Shown piece after piece: positions 26,196 through 39,800 of a DNA stretch of 64,000 bases. The notes under the pieces were generated by a model. It was not told the DNA's origin and ran no database searches. It saw only the letters and a program-made list of their open reading frames with translations. How positions within the stretch are numbered: the first letter of the stretch is position 1; every line of letters starts with the position of its first letter. Source of the DNA: Acholoe squamosa (Eukaryota; Annelida; Polychaeta; Phyllodocida; Polynoidae); NCBI GenBank assembly GCA_949317995.1, contig OX439049.1, positions 65,461,247-65,525,246 of the forward strand, in the 5' to 3' direction. The translations under genes were made by a program, and so were the position numbers.

Positions 26196-29100
26196 AGTGC
26201 ATCATACCTAGGGGTGCATCATACCTACGAGTGCATCATACCTACGAGTGCATCATACCTAGTAGTGCATCATACCTACGAGTGCATCATACCTAGGAGT
26301 GCATCATACCTAGTAGTGCATCATACCTACGAGTGCATCATACCTACGAGTGCATCATACCTAGGAGTGCATCGTACCTAGGGGTGCATCATACCTACGA
26401 GTGCATCATACCTAGGAGTGCATCATACCTAGGAGTGCCTCATACCTAGGGGTGCATCATACCTAGTAGTGCATCATACCTACGAGTGCATCATACCTAC
26501 GAGTGCATCATACCTACGAGTGCATCATACCTAGGGGTGCATCATACCTACGAGTGCATCATACCTACGAGTGCATCATACCTAGGAGTGCCTCGTACCT
26601 AGGAGTGCATCATACCTACGAGTGCATCATACCTAGGGGTGCATCATACCTACGAGTGCATCATACCTAGGAGTGCCTCATACCTAGGGGTGCATCATAC
26701 CTAGGAGTGCCTCATACCTAGGAGTGCCTCATACCTAGGAGTGCATCATACCTAGGAGTGCCTCATACCTAGGAGTGCATCATACCTATGAGTGCATCAT
26801 ACCTAGGAGTGCCTCATACCTAGGAGTGCATCATACCTACGAGTGCATCATACCTAGGAGTGCCTCATACCTAGGAGTGCATCATACCTAGGAGTGCATC
26901 ATACCTAGGAGTGCATCATACCTACGAGTGCCTCATACCTAGGAGTGCCTCATACCTACGAGTGCATCATACCTACGAGTGCATCATACCTAGGAGTGCC
27001 TCATACCTAGGAGTGCATCATACCTACGAGTGCATCATACCTACGAGTGCATCATACCTACGAGTGCATCGTACCTAGGAGTGCAGCATATCTAGGAGTG
27101 CATCATACCTAGGAGTGCATATACCTAGGGGTGCATCATACCTAGGAGTGCCTCATACCTACGAGTGCATCATACCTACGAGTGCATCATACCTAGGAGT
27201 GCATCATACCTACGAGTGCATCATACGTAGGAGTGCCTCGTACCTAGGAGTGCATCATACCTAGGAGTGCCTCATACCTAGGGGTGCATCATACCTAGGA
27301 GTGCATCATACCTAGGAGTGCATCATACCTAGGAGTGCATCATACGTAGGAGTGCATCATACCTAGGAGTGCCTCATACCTAGGAGTGCATCATACCTAG
27401 GAGTGCCTCATACCTACAAGTGCATCATACCTAGGAGTGCATCATACCTAGGAGTGCATCATACCTAGTAGTGCATCATACCTAGGAGTGCATCATACCT
27501 ACGAGTGCATCATACCTAGGGGTGCATCATACCTACGAGTGCATCATACCTAGGAGTGCCTCATACCTAGGGGTGCATCATACCTAGGGGTGCATCATAC
27601 CTACGAGTGCATCATACCTAGGAGTGCCTCATACCTAGGGGTGCATCATACCTAGGGGTGCATCATACCTAGGAGTGCCTCGTACCTAGGAGTGCATATA
27701 CCTAGGAGTGCATCATACCTAGCAGTGCCTCGTACCTAGGAGTGCATCATACCTAGGAGTGCATCATACCTAGGAGTGCATCATACCTAGGAGTGCATCA
27801 TACCTAGGGGTGCATCATACCTAGGAGTGCCTCATACATAGGAGTGCCTCATACCTAGGAGTGCATCATACCTAGGAGTGCATCATACGTAGGAGTGCCT
27901 CGTACCTAGGAGTGCATATACCTAGGAGTGCCTCATACCTAGGAGTGCATCGTACCTAGGAGTGCATCATACGTAGGAGTGCCTCGTACCTAGGAGTGCA
28001 TCATACCTACGAGTGCATCATACGTAGGAGTGCATCATATGTAGGAGTGCATCATACGTAGGAATGCATCATACGTAGGAGTGCATCATGCATATGAGTG
28101 CATCATACCTAGGGGCGCATCATACCTAGGGGTGCATCATACCTAGGAGTGCCTCGTACCTAGGAGTGCATCATACCTACGAGTGCATCATACCTACGAG
28201 TGCATCATACGTAGGAGTGCATCATACCTACGAGTGCCTCATACCTACGAGTGCATCGTACCTACGAGTGCATCATACCTACGAGTGCATCATACCTAGG
28301 AGTGCATCATACCTAGGAGTGCATCATACCTACGAGTGCCTCATACCTACGAGTGCATCATACCTACGAGTGCATCATACCTAGGAGTGCATCATACCTA
28401 GGAGTGCCTTGTACCTAGGAGTGCATATACCTAGGAGTGCCTCATACCTAGGAGTGCATCGTACCTAGGAGTGCATCATACATAGGAGTGCCCCGTACCT
28501 AGGAGTGCATATACCTAGGAGTGCATCATACCTAGGAGTGCCTCGTACCTAGGAGTGCATCATACCTACGAGTGCATCATACCTAGGAGTGCATCATACG
28601 TAGGATTGCATCATACCTAGGAGTGCCTCATACCTAGGAGTGCCTCATACCTAGGAGTGCCTCATACCTAGGAGTGCCTCATACCTAGGAGTGCCTCATA
28701 CCTAGGGGTGCATCATACCTACGAGTGCATCATACCTACGAGTGCATCATACCTAGGGGTGCCTCATACCTAGGGGTGCATCATACCTACGAGTGCATCA
28801 TACCTACGAGTGCATCATACCTACGAGTGCATCATACCTAGGAGTGCATCATACCTACGAGTGCATCATACCTAGGGGTGCATCATACCTAGGAGTGCAT
28901 CATACCTAGTAGTGCCTCATACCTAGGAGTGCCTCATACCTAGGGGTGCATCATACCTACGAGTGCATCATACCTACGAGTGCATCATACCTACGAGTGC
29001 ATCATACCTACGAGTGCATCATACGTAGGAGTGCATCATACCTAGGAGTGCCTCATACCTAGGAGTGCATCATACCTAGGAGTGCCTCATACCTAAAAGT

Positions 29101-31848
29101 GCATCATACCTAGGAGTGCATCATACCTAGGAGTGCATCATACCTAGTAGTGCATCATACCTAGGAGTGCATCATACCTACGAGTGCATCATACCTAGGG
29201 GTGCATCATACCTAGGAGTGCATCATACCTAGTAGTGCATCATACCTAGCAGTGCCTCATACCTACAAGTGCATCATACCTAGGAGTGCATCATACCTAG
29301 GGGTGCATCATACCTAGGAGTGCCTCATACCTACGAGTGCATCATACCTAGGAGTGCATCATACCTAGGAGTGCCTCATACCTAGGAGTGCATCATACCT
29401 AGGAGTGCATCATACCTAGGAGTGCATCATACGTAGGAGTGCCTCGTACCTAGGAGTGCATATACCTAGGAGTGCATCATACCTAGGAGTGCATCATACC
29501 TAGGGGTGCATCATACCTAGGAGTGCATCATACCTACGAGTGCATCATACCTACGAGTGCATCATACCTAGGAGTGCATCATACCTAGGAATGCATCATA
29601 CCTACGAGTGCATCGTACCTACGAGTGCATCATACCTACGAGTGCATCATACCTAGGGGTGCATCATACCTACGAGTGCATCATACCTAGGAGTGCATCA
29701 TATCTACGAGTGCATCATACCTAGGGGTGCATCATACCTAGGAGTGCCTCATACCCAGGAGTGCATCATACCTAGGAGTGCATCATACCTAGGAGTGCAT
29801 CATACGTAGGAGTGCATCATACGTAGGAGTACATCATACCTAGGGGTGCATCATACCTAGGGGTGCATCATACCTAGGAGTGCCTCATACCTAGGAGTGC
29901 ATCATACCTAGGAGTGCATCATACCTAGGAGTGCATCATACCTAGGAGTGCCTCGTACCTAGTAGTGCATATACCTAGGAGTGCCTCATACCTAGGAGTG
30001 CATCGTACCTAGGAGTGCATCATACCTAGGAGTGCATCATACCTACGAGTGCATCATACCTAGGGGTGCATCATACCTACGAGTGCATCATACCTAGGGG
30101 TGCATCATACCTACGAGTGCATCATACCTAGGAGTGCCTCATACCTAGGGGTGCATCATACCTACGAGTGCATCATACCTAGGAGTGCATCATACCTATG
30201 AGTGCATCATACCTAGGGGTGCATCATACCTACGAGTGCATCATACCTACGAGTGCATCATACCTAGTAGTGCATCATACCTACGAGTGCATCATACCTA
30301 GGAGTGCATCATACCTAGTAGTGCATCATACCTACGAGTGCATCATACCTACGAGTGCATCATACCTAGGAGTGCATCGTACCTAGGGGTGCATCATACC
30401 TACGAGTGCATCATACCTAGGAGTGCATCATACCTAGGAGTGCCTCATACCTAGGGGTGCATCATACCTAGTAGTGCATCATACCTACGAGTGCATCATA
30501 CCTACGAGTGCATCATACCTAGGAGTGCATCATACCTAGGGGTGCATCATACCTACGAGTGCATCATACCTAGGAGTGCATCATACCTAGGAGTGCCTCG
30601 TACCTAGGAGTGCATCATACCTACGAGTGCATCATACCTAGGGGTGCATCATACCTAGGAGTGCATCATACCTAGGAGTGCCTCATACCTAGGGGTGCAT
30701 CATACCTAGGAGTGCCTCATACCTAGGAGTGCCTCATACCCAGGAGTGCCTCATACCTAGGAGTGCCTCATACCTAGGAGTGCATCATACCTACGAGTGC
30801 ATCATACCTAGGAGTGCCTCATACCTAGGAGTGCATCATACCTACGAGTGCATCATACCTAGGAGTGCCTCATACCTAGGAGTGCATCATACCTAGGAGT
30901 GCATCATACCTAGGAGTGCATCATACCTACGAGTGCCTCCTACCTACGAGTGCATCATACCTACGAGTGCCTCATACCTACGAGTGCATCATACCTACGA
31001 GTGCATCATACCTAGGAGTGCATCATACCTAGGAGTGCATCGTACCTAGGAGTGCATCATACCTAGGAGTGCATCATACCTAGGAGTGCATATACCTAGG
31101 GGTGCATCATACCTAGGAGTGCCTCATACCTACGAGTGCATCATACCTACGAGTGCATCATACCTAGGAGTGCATCATACCTAGGAGTGCATCATACGTA
31201 GGAGTGCCTCGTACCTAGGAGTGCATCATACCTAGGAGTGCCTCATACCTAGGGGTGCATCATACCTAGGAGTGCATCATACCTAGGAGTGCATCATACC
31301 TAGGAGTGCATCATACGTAGGAGTGCATCATACCTAGGAGTGCCTCATACCTAGGAGTGCATCATACCTAGGAGTGCCTCATACCTACAAGTGCATCATA
31401 CCTAGGAGTGCATCATACCTAGGAGTGCATCATACCTAGTAGTGCATCATACCTAGGAGTGCATCATACCTACGAGTGCATCATACCTAGGGGTGCATCA
31501 TACCTACGAGTGCATCATACCTAGGAGTGCCTCATACCTAGGGGTGCATCATACCTAGGGGTGCATCATACCTACGAGTGCATCATACCTAGGAGTGCCT
31601 CATACCTAGGGGTGCATCATACCTAGGGGTGCATCATACCTAGGAGTGCCTCGTACCTAGGAGTGCATATACCTAGGAGTGCATCATACCTAGCAGTGCC
31701 TCGTACCTAGGAGTGCATCATACCTAGGAGTGCATCATACCTAGGAGTGCATCATACCTAGGAGTGCATCATACCTAGGGGTGCATCATACCTAGGAGTG
31801 CCTCATACCTAGGAGTGCCTCATACCTAGGAGTGCATCATACCTAGGA
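26190..31848. repeat. Macro block, right half, copy 1 (about 5.66 kb)
   Basis: Matches 55.19-60.85 kb at a constant offset of exactly 29,000 bp. Shared private variants prove the pairing: GCAGCATATCT near 27,083 and 56,083, CTCATACATAGG at 27,831 and 56,831, and CTAAAAGTGC near 29,096 and 58,096. I noted about seven single-base differences over the block (for example GGAATGC near 28,071 against GGAGTGC near 57,061). The match ends at about 31,848, where this copy continues into ACGTAG and the other continues into GGGTGC. Confidence 0.87.
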
Positions 31849-32280
31849 GTGCATCATACGTAGGAGTGCCTCGTACCTAGGAGTGCATATACCTAGGAGT
31901 GCCTCATACCTAGGAGTGCATCGTACCTAGGAGTGCATCATACGTAGGAGTGCCTCGTACCTAGGAGTGCATCATACCTACGAGTGCATCATACGTAGGA
32001 GTGCATCATATGGAGGAGTGCATCATACGTAGGAGTGCATCATACGTAGGAGTGCATCATGCATATGAGTGCATCATACCTAGGGGCGCATCATACCTAG
32101 GGGTGCATCATACCTAGGAGTGCCTCGTACCTAGGAGTGCATCATACCTACGAGTGCATCATACCTACGAGTGCATCATACGTAGGAGTGCATCATACCT
32201 ACGAGTGCCTCATACCTACGAGTGCATCGTACCTACGAGTGCATCATACCTACGAGTGCATCATACCTAGGAGTGCATCA
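31365..32280. repeat. 916-bp tandem duplication, copy 1
   Basis: Paired with the next 916 bp. CTACAAG monomers lie at 31,385 and 32,301, and markers at 32,061 and 32,977. Both copies carry a variant seen nowhere else in the window, ATATGGAGG at 32,011 and 32,927, so the duplication came after that mutation. 916 bp is 54 monomers, two of them the 16-bp form. Confidence 0.85.
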
Positions 32281-33200
32281 TACCTAGGAGTGCCTCATAC
32301 CTACAAGTGCATCATACCTAGGAGTGCATCATACCTAGGAGTGCATCATACCTAGTAGTGCATCATACCTAGGAGTGCATCATACCTACGAGTGCATCAT
32401 ACCTAGGGGTGCATCATACCTACGAGTGCATCATACCTAGGAGTGCCTCATACCTAGGGGTGCATCATACCTAGGGGTGCATCATACCTACGAGTGCATC
32501 ATACCTAGGAGTGCCTCATACCTAGGGGTGCATCATACCTAGGGGTGCATCATACCTAGGAGTGCCTCGTACCTAGGAGTGCATATACCTAGGAGTGCAT
32601 CATACCTAGCAGTGCCTCGTACCTAGGAGTGCATCATACCTAGGAGTGCATCATACCTAGGAGTGCATCATACCTAGGAGTGCATCATACCTAGGGGTGC
32701 ATCATACCTAGGAGTGCCTCATACCTAGGAGTGCCTCATACCTAGGAGTGCATCATACCTAGGAGTGCATCATACGTAGGAGTGCCTCGTACCTAGGAGT
32801 GCATATACCTAGGAGTGCCTCATACCTAGGAGTGCATCGTACCTAGGAGTGCATCATACGTAGGAGTGCCTCGTACCTAGGAGTGCATCATACCTACGAG
32901 TGCATCATACGTAGGAGTGCATCATATGGAGGAGTGCATCATACGTAGGAGTGCATCATACGTAGGAGTGCATCATGCATATGAGTGCATCATACCTAGG
33001 GGCGCATCATACCTAGGGGTGCATCATACCTAGGAGTGCCTCGTACCTAGGAGTGCATCATACCTACGAGTGCATCATACCTACGAGTGCATCATACGTA
33101 GGAGTGCATCATACCTACGAGTGCCTCATACCTACGAGTGCATCGTACCTACGAGTGCATCATACCTACGAGTGCATCATACCTAGGAGTGCATCATACC
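32281..33200. repeat. 916-bp tandem duplication, copy 2
   Basis: Second copy of the unit at 31,365. It diverges at about 33,200, where the order turns to CTAC monomers and then CTATGAG. The marker centred at 32,977 belongs to this copy. I saw no difference between the two copies in the stretch around the marker. Confidence 0.83.
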
Positions 33201-33538
33201 TACGAGTGCATCATACCTACGAGTGCATCATACCTATGAGTGCCTCATACCTACGAGTGCATCATACCTACGAGTGCATCATACCTAGGAGTGCCTTGTA
33301 CCTAGGAGTGCATATACCTAGGAGTGCCTCATACCTAGGAGTGCATCGTACCTAGGAGTGCATCATACATAGGAGTGCATCATACCTACGAGTGCATCAT
33401 ACCTATGAGTGCCTCATACCTACGAGTGCATCATACCTACGAGTGCATCATACCTAGGAGTGCCTTGTACCTAGGAGTGCATATACCTAGGAGTGCCTCA
33501 TACCTAGGAGTGCATCGTACCTAGGAGTGCATCATACA
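33201..33538. repeat. 169-bp tandem duplication (two copies)
   Basis: The CTATGAGTGCCTC monomer occurs at 33,235 and again at 33,404, 169 bp apart (ten monomers, one of 16 bp). Each copy is followed by the CCTTGT, GCATATACC and CATACATAGG series; in the first copy that series runs back into the start of the second, and only the second goes on to GCCCCGT. This is the smallest clear segmental duplication in the window. Confidence 0.78.
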
Positions 33539-36500
33539 TAGGAGTGCCCCGTACCTAGGAGTGCATATACCTAGGAGTGCATCATACCTAGGAGTGCCTC
33601 GTACCTAGGAGTGCATCATACCTACGAGTGCATCATACCTAGGAGTGCATCATACGTAGGATTGCATCATACCTAGGAGTGCCTCATACCTAGGAGTGCC
33701 TCATACCTAGGAGTGCCTCATACCTAGGAGTGCCTCATACCTAGGGGTGCATCATACCTACGAGTGCATCATACCTACGAGTGCATCATACCTACGAGTG
33801 CATCATACCTAGGAGTGCATCATACGTAGGAGTGCATCATACCTAGGAGTGCCTCATACCTAGGAGTGCATCATACCTAGGAGTGCCTCATACCTACAAG
33901 TGCATCATACCTAGGAGTGCATCATACCTAGGAGTGCATCATACCTAGTAGTGCATCATACCTAGGAGTGCATCATACCTACGAGTGCATCATACCTAGG
34001 GGTGCATCATACCTAGGAGTGCATCATACCTAGTAGTGCATCATACCTAGCAGTGCCTCATACCTACAAGTGCATCATACCTAGGAGTGCATCATACCTA
34101 GGGGTGCATCATACCTAGGAGTGCCTCATACCTACGAGTGCATCATACCTAGGAGTGCATCATACCTAGGAGTGCCTCATACCTAGGAGTGCATCATACC
34201 TAGGAGTGCATCATACCTAGGAGTGCATCATACGTAGGAGTGCCTCGTACCTAGGAGTGCATATACCTAGGAGTGCATCATACCTAGGAGTGCATCATAC
34301 CTAGGGGTGCATCATACCTAGGAGTGCATCATACCTACGAGTGCATCATACCTACGAGTGCATCATACCTAGGAGTGCATCATACCTAGGAATGCATCAT
34401 ACCTACGAGTGCATCGTACCTACGAGTGCATCATACCTACGAGTGCATCATACCTAGGGGTGCATCATACCTACGAGTGCATCATACCTACGAGTGCATC
34501 ATACCTACGAGTGCATCATACCTAGGGGTGCATCATACCTAGGAGTGCCTCATACCTAGGAGTGCATCATACCTAGGAGTGCATCATACCTAGGAGTGCA
34601 TCATACGTAGGAGTGCATCATACGTAGGAGTACATCATACCTAGGGGTGCATCATACCTAGGGGTGCATCATACCTAGGAGTGCCTCATACCTAGGAGTG
34701 CATCATACCTAGGAGTGCATCATACCTAGGAGTGCATCATACCTAGGAGTGCCTCGTACCTAGTAGTGCATATACATAGGAGTGCCTCATACCTAGGAGT
34801 GCATCGTACCTAGGAGTGCATCATACCTAGGAGTGCATCATACCTACGAGTGCATCATACCTAGGGGTGCATCATACCTACGAGTGCATCATACCTAGGG
34901 GTGCATCATACCTACGAGTGCATCATACCTAGGAGTGCCTCATACCTAGGGGTGCATCATACCTACGAGTGCATCATACCTAGGAGTGCATCATACCTAC
35001 GAGTGCATCATACCTAGGGGTGCATCATACCTACGAGTGCATCATACCTACGAGTGCATCATACCTAGTAGTGCATCATACCTACGAGTGCATCATACCT
35101 AGTAGTGCATCATACCTAGTAGTGCATCATACCTACGAGTGCATCATACCTACGAGTGCATCATACCTAGGAGTGCATCGTACCTAGGGGTGCATCATAC
35201 CTACGAGTGCATCATACCTAGGAGTGCATCATACCTAGGAGTGCCTCATACCTAGGGGTGCATCATACCTAGTAGTGCATCATACCTACGAGTGCATCAT
35301 ACCTACGAGTGCATCATACCTAGGAGTGCATCATACCTAGGGGTGCATCATACCTACGAGTGCATCATACCTAGGAGTGCATCATACCTAGGAGTGCCTC
35401 ATACCTAGGGGTGCATCATACCTAGGAGTGCCTCATACCTAGGAGTGCATCATACCTAGGAGTGCATATACCTAGGAGTGCATCATACCTAGCAGTGCCT
35501 CGTACCTAGGAGTGCATCATACCTACGAGTGCATCATACCTAGGGGTGCATCATACCTATGAGTGCATCATACCTAGGAGTGCCTCATACCTAGGGGTGC
35601 ATCATACCTAGGAGTGCCTCATACCTAGGAGTGCCTCATACCTAGGAGTGCATCATACCTAGGAGTGCCTCATACCTAGGAGTGCATCATACCTACGAGT
35701 GCATCATACCTAGGAGTGCCTCATACCTAGGAGTGCATCATACCTACGAGTGCATCATACCTAGGAGTGCCTCATACCTAGGAGTGCATCATACCTAGGA
35801 GTGCATCATACCTAGGAGTGCATCATACCTACGAGTGCCTCATACCTAGGAGTGCCTCATACCTACGAGTGCATCATACCTACGAGTGCATCATACCTAG
35901 GAGTGCATCATACCTAGGAGTGCATATATCTAGGGGTGCATCATACCTAGGAGTGCCTCATACCTACGAGTGCATCATACCTACGAGTGCATCATACCTA
36001 GGAGTGCATCATACCTACGAGTGCCTCATACCTACGAGTGCATCATACCTACGAGTGCATCATACCTAGGAGTGCATCATACCTAGGAGTGCATCATACG
36101 TAGGAGTGCCTCGTACCTAGGAGTGCATCATACCTAGGAGTGCCTCATACCTAGGGGTGCATCATACCTAGGAGTGGATCATACCTAGGAGTGCATCATA
36201 CCTAGGAGTGCATCATACGTAGGAGTGCATCATACCTAGGAGTGCCTCATACCTAGGAGTGCATCATACCTAGGAGTGCCTCATACCTACAAGTGCATCA
36301 TACCTAGGAGTGCATCATACCTAGGAGTGCATCATACCTAGTAGTGCATCATACCTAGGAGTGCATCATACCTACGAGTGCATCATACCTAGGGGTGCAT
36401 CATACCTACGAGTGCATCATACCTAGGAGTGCCTCATACCTAGGGGTGCATCATACCTAGGGGTGCATCATACCTAGGAGTGCCTCATACCTAGGAGTGC

Positions 36501-36889
36501 ATCATACCTTGAAGTGCATCATACCTACGAGTGCATCATACCTAGGAGTGCATCATACGTAGGAGTGCATCATACCTAGGAATACATCATACCTAGGAGT
36601 GCATCATACCTAGGAGTGCATCATACGTAGGAGTGCCTCGTACCTAGGAGTGCATATACCTAGGAGTGCCTCATACCTAGGAGTGCATCGTACCTAGGAG
36701 TGCATCATACGTAGGAGTGCCTCGTACCTAGGAGTGCATATACCTAGGAGTGCATCATACCTAGCAGTGCCTCATACCTACGAGTGCATCATACCTAGGA
36801 GTGCATCATACCTAGGGGTGCATCATACCTAGGAGTGCCTCATACCTACGAGTGCATCATACCTAGGAGTGCATCATACCTAGGAGTGC
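33539..36889. repeat. Mosaic satellite segment, 33.5-36.9 kb
   Basis: No gene. The first part, to about 35,400, matches about 39.90-41.76 kb at offset 6,363 (GCCCCGT at 33,547 and 39,910; TAGTAGTGCATATAC at 34,761 and 41,124). The rest is a mixture of the usual monomers with private changes: GTGGATC near 36,176, CTTGAAGTG near 36,510 and GGAATACATC near 36,590. No marker cassette lies between 32,977 and 37,947, the second longest marker-free interval in the window. It contains eleven 16-bp monomers. Confidence 0.75.
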
Positions 36890-39800
36890 CTCATACCTAG
36901 GAGTGCCTCGTACCTAGGAGTGCATCATACCTACGAGTGCATCATACCTAGGAGTGCATCATACGTAGGATTGCATCATACCTAGGAGTGCCTCATACCT
37001 AGGAGTGCCTCATACCTAGGAGTGCCTCATACCTAGGAGTGCCTCATACCTAGGGGTGCATCATACCTACGAGTGCATCATACCTACGAGTGCATCATAC
37101 CTACGAGTGCATCATACCTAGGAGTGCATCATACGTAGGAGTGCATCATACCTAGGAGTGCCTCATACCTAGGAGTGCATCATACCTAGGAGTGCCTCAT
37201 ACCTACAAGTGCATCATACCTAGGAGTGCATCATACCTAGGAATGCATCATACCTAGTAGTGCATCATACCTAGGAGTGCATCATACCTACGAGTGCATC
37301 ATACCTAGGGGTGCATCATACCTAGGAGTGCATCATACCTAGTAGTGCATCATACCTAGCAGTGCCTCATACCTAGAAGTGCATCATACCTAGGAGTGCA
37401 TCATACCTAGGGGTGCATCATACCTAGGAGTGCCTCATACCTACGAGTGCATCATACCTAGGAGTGCATCATACCTAGGAGTGCCTCATACCTACGAGTG
37501 CATCATACCTAGGAGTGCATCATACCTAGGAGTGCATCATACGTAGGAGTGCCTCGTACCTAGGAGTGCATATACCTAGGAGTGCATCATACCTAGGAGT
37601 GCATCATACCTAGGGGTGCATCATACCTACGAGTGCATCATACCTACGAGTGCATCATACCTACGAGTGCATCATACCTACGAGTGCATCATACCTAGGA
37701 ATGCATCATACCTACGAGTGCATCGTACCTAGGAGTGCATCATACGTAGGAGTGCCTCGTACCTAGGAGTGCATATACCTAGGAGTGCCTCATACCTAGG
37801 AGTGCATCGTACCTAGGAGTGCATCATACGTAGGAGTGCCTCGTACCTAGGAGTGCATCATACCTACGAGTGCATCATACGTAGGAGTGCATCATACGTA
37901 GGAGTGCATCATACGTAGGAGTGCATCATACGTAGGAGTGCATCATGCATATGAGTGCATCATACCTAGGGGCGCATCATACCTAGGGGTGCATCATACC
38001 TAGGAGTGCCTCGTACCTAGGAGTGCATCATACCTACGAGTGCATCATACCTACGAGTGCATCATACGTAGGAGTGCATCATACCTAGGAGTGCCTCATA
38101 CCTACGAGTGCATCGTACCTACGAGTGCATCATACCTACGAGTGCATCATACCTAGGAGTGCATCATACCTAGGAGTGCATCATACCTACGAGTGCCTCA
38201 TACCTACGAGTGCATCATACCTACGAGTGCATCATACCTAGGAGTGCATCATACCTAGGAGTGCATCATACCTAGGAGTGCCTCGTACCTAGGAGTGCAT
38301 CATACCTACGAGTGCATCATACCTAGGAGTGCATCATACGTAGGATTGCATCATACCTAGGAGTGCCTCATACCTAGGAGTGCCTCATACCTAGGAGTGC
38401 CTCATACCTAGGAGTCCCTCATACCTAGGGGTGCATCATACCTACGAGTGCATCATACCTAGGAGTGCATCATACCTAGGAGTGCATCATACCTAGGAGT
38501 GCATCATACCTAGGAGTGCATCATACCTAGTAGTGCATCATACCTAGGAGTGCATCATACCTAAGAGTGCATCATACCTAGGGGTGCATCATACCTAGGA
38601 GTGCATCATACCTAGTAGTGCATCATACCTAGCAGTGCCTCATACCTAGAAGTGCATCATACCTAGGAGTGCATCATACCTAGGGGTGCATCATACCTAG
38701 GAGTGCCTCATACCTACGAGTGCATCATACCTAGGAGTGCATCATACCTAGGAGTGCCTCATACCTAGGAGTGCATCATACCTAGGAGTGCATCATACCT
38801 AGGAGTGCATCATACGTAGGAGTGCCTCGTACCTAGGAGTGCATATACCTAGGAGTGCATCATACCTAGGAGTGCATCATACCTAGGGGTGCATCATACC
38901 TACGAGTGCATCATACCTACGAGTGCATCATACCTACGAGTGCATCATACCTACGAGTGCATCATACCTAGGAATGCATCATACCTACGAGTGCATCGTA
39001 CCTACGAGTGCATCATACCTACGAGTGCATCATACCTAGGGGTGCATCATACCTACGAGTGCATCATACCTACGAGTGCATCATACCTACGAGTGCATCA
39101 TACCTAGGGGTGCATCATACCTAGGAGTGCCTCATACCTAGGAGTGCATCATACCTAGGAGTGCATCATACCTAGGAGTGCATCATACGTAGGAGTGCAT
39201 CATACGTAGGAGTACATCATACCTAGGAGTGCATCATACCTAGCAGTGCCTCGTACCTAGGAGTGCATATACCTAGGAGTGCCTCATACCTAGGAGTGCA
39301 TCGTACCTAGGAGTGCCTCGTACCTAGGAGTGCCTCGTACCTAGGAGTGCATCATACCTACGAGTGCATCATACGTAGGAGTGCATCATACGTAGGAGTG
39401 CATCATACGTAGGAGTGCATCATACGTAGGAGTGCATCATGCATATGAGTGCATCATACCTAGGGGCGCATCATACCTAGGGGTGCATCATACCTAGGAG
39501 TGCCTCGTACCTAGGAGTGCATCATACCTACGAGTGCATCATACCTACGAGTGCATCATACGTAGGAGTGCATCATACCTAGGAGTGCCTCATACCTACG
39601 AGTGCATCGTACCTACGAGTGCATCATACCTACGAGTGCATCATACCTAGGAGTGCATCATACCTAGGAGTGCATCATACCTACGAGTGCATCATACCTA
39701 CGAGTGCATCATACCTAGGAGTGCATCATACCTAGGAGTGCATCATACCTACGAGTGCCTCATACCTACGAGTGCATCATACCTACGAGTGCATCATACC

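Noticed and set aside
33053-33355. 100-codon open frame on the + strand, with a 17-residue periodic product
   Set aside because: Three 17-bp monomers are 17 codons, so any frame reads a 17-residue repeat until an in-frame CTAG supplies TAG. The frame stays open only because every third monomer reads CTAC or the phase is shifted by a 16-bp monomer. The start is a GTG inside a monomer, with no upstream signal. It is chance.
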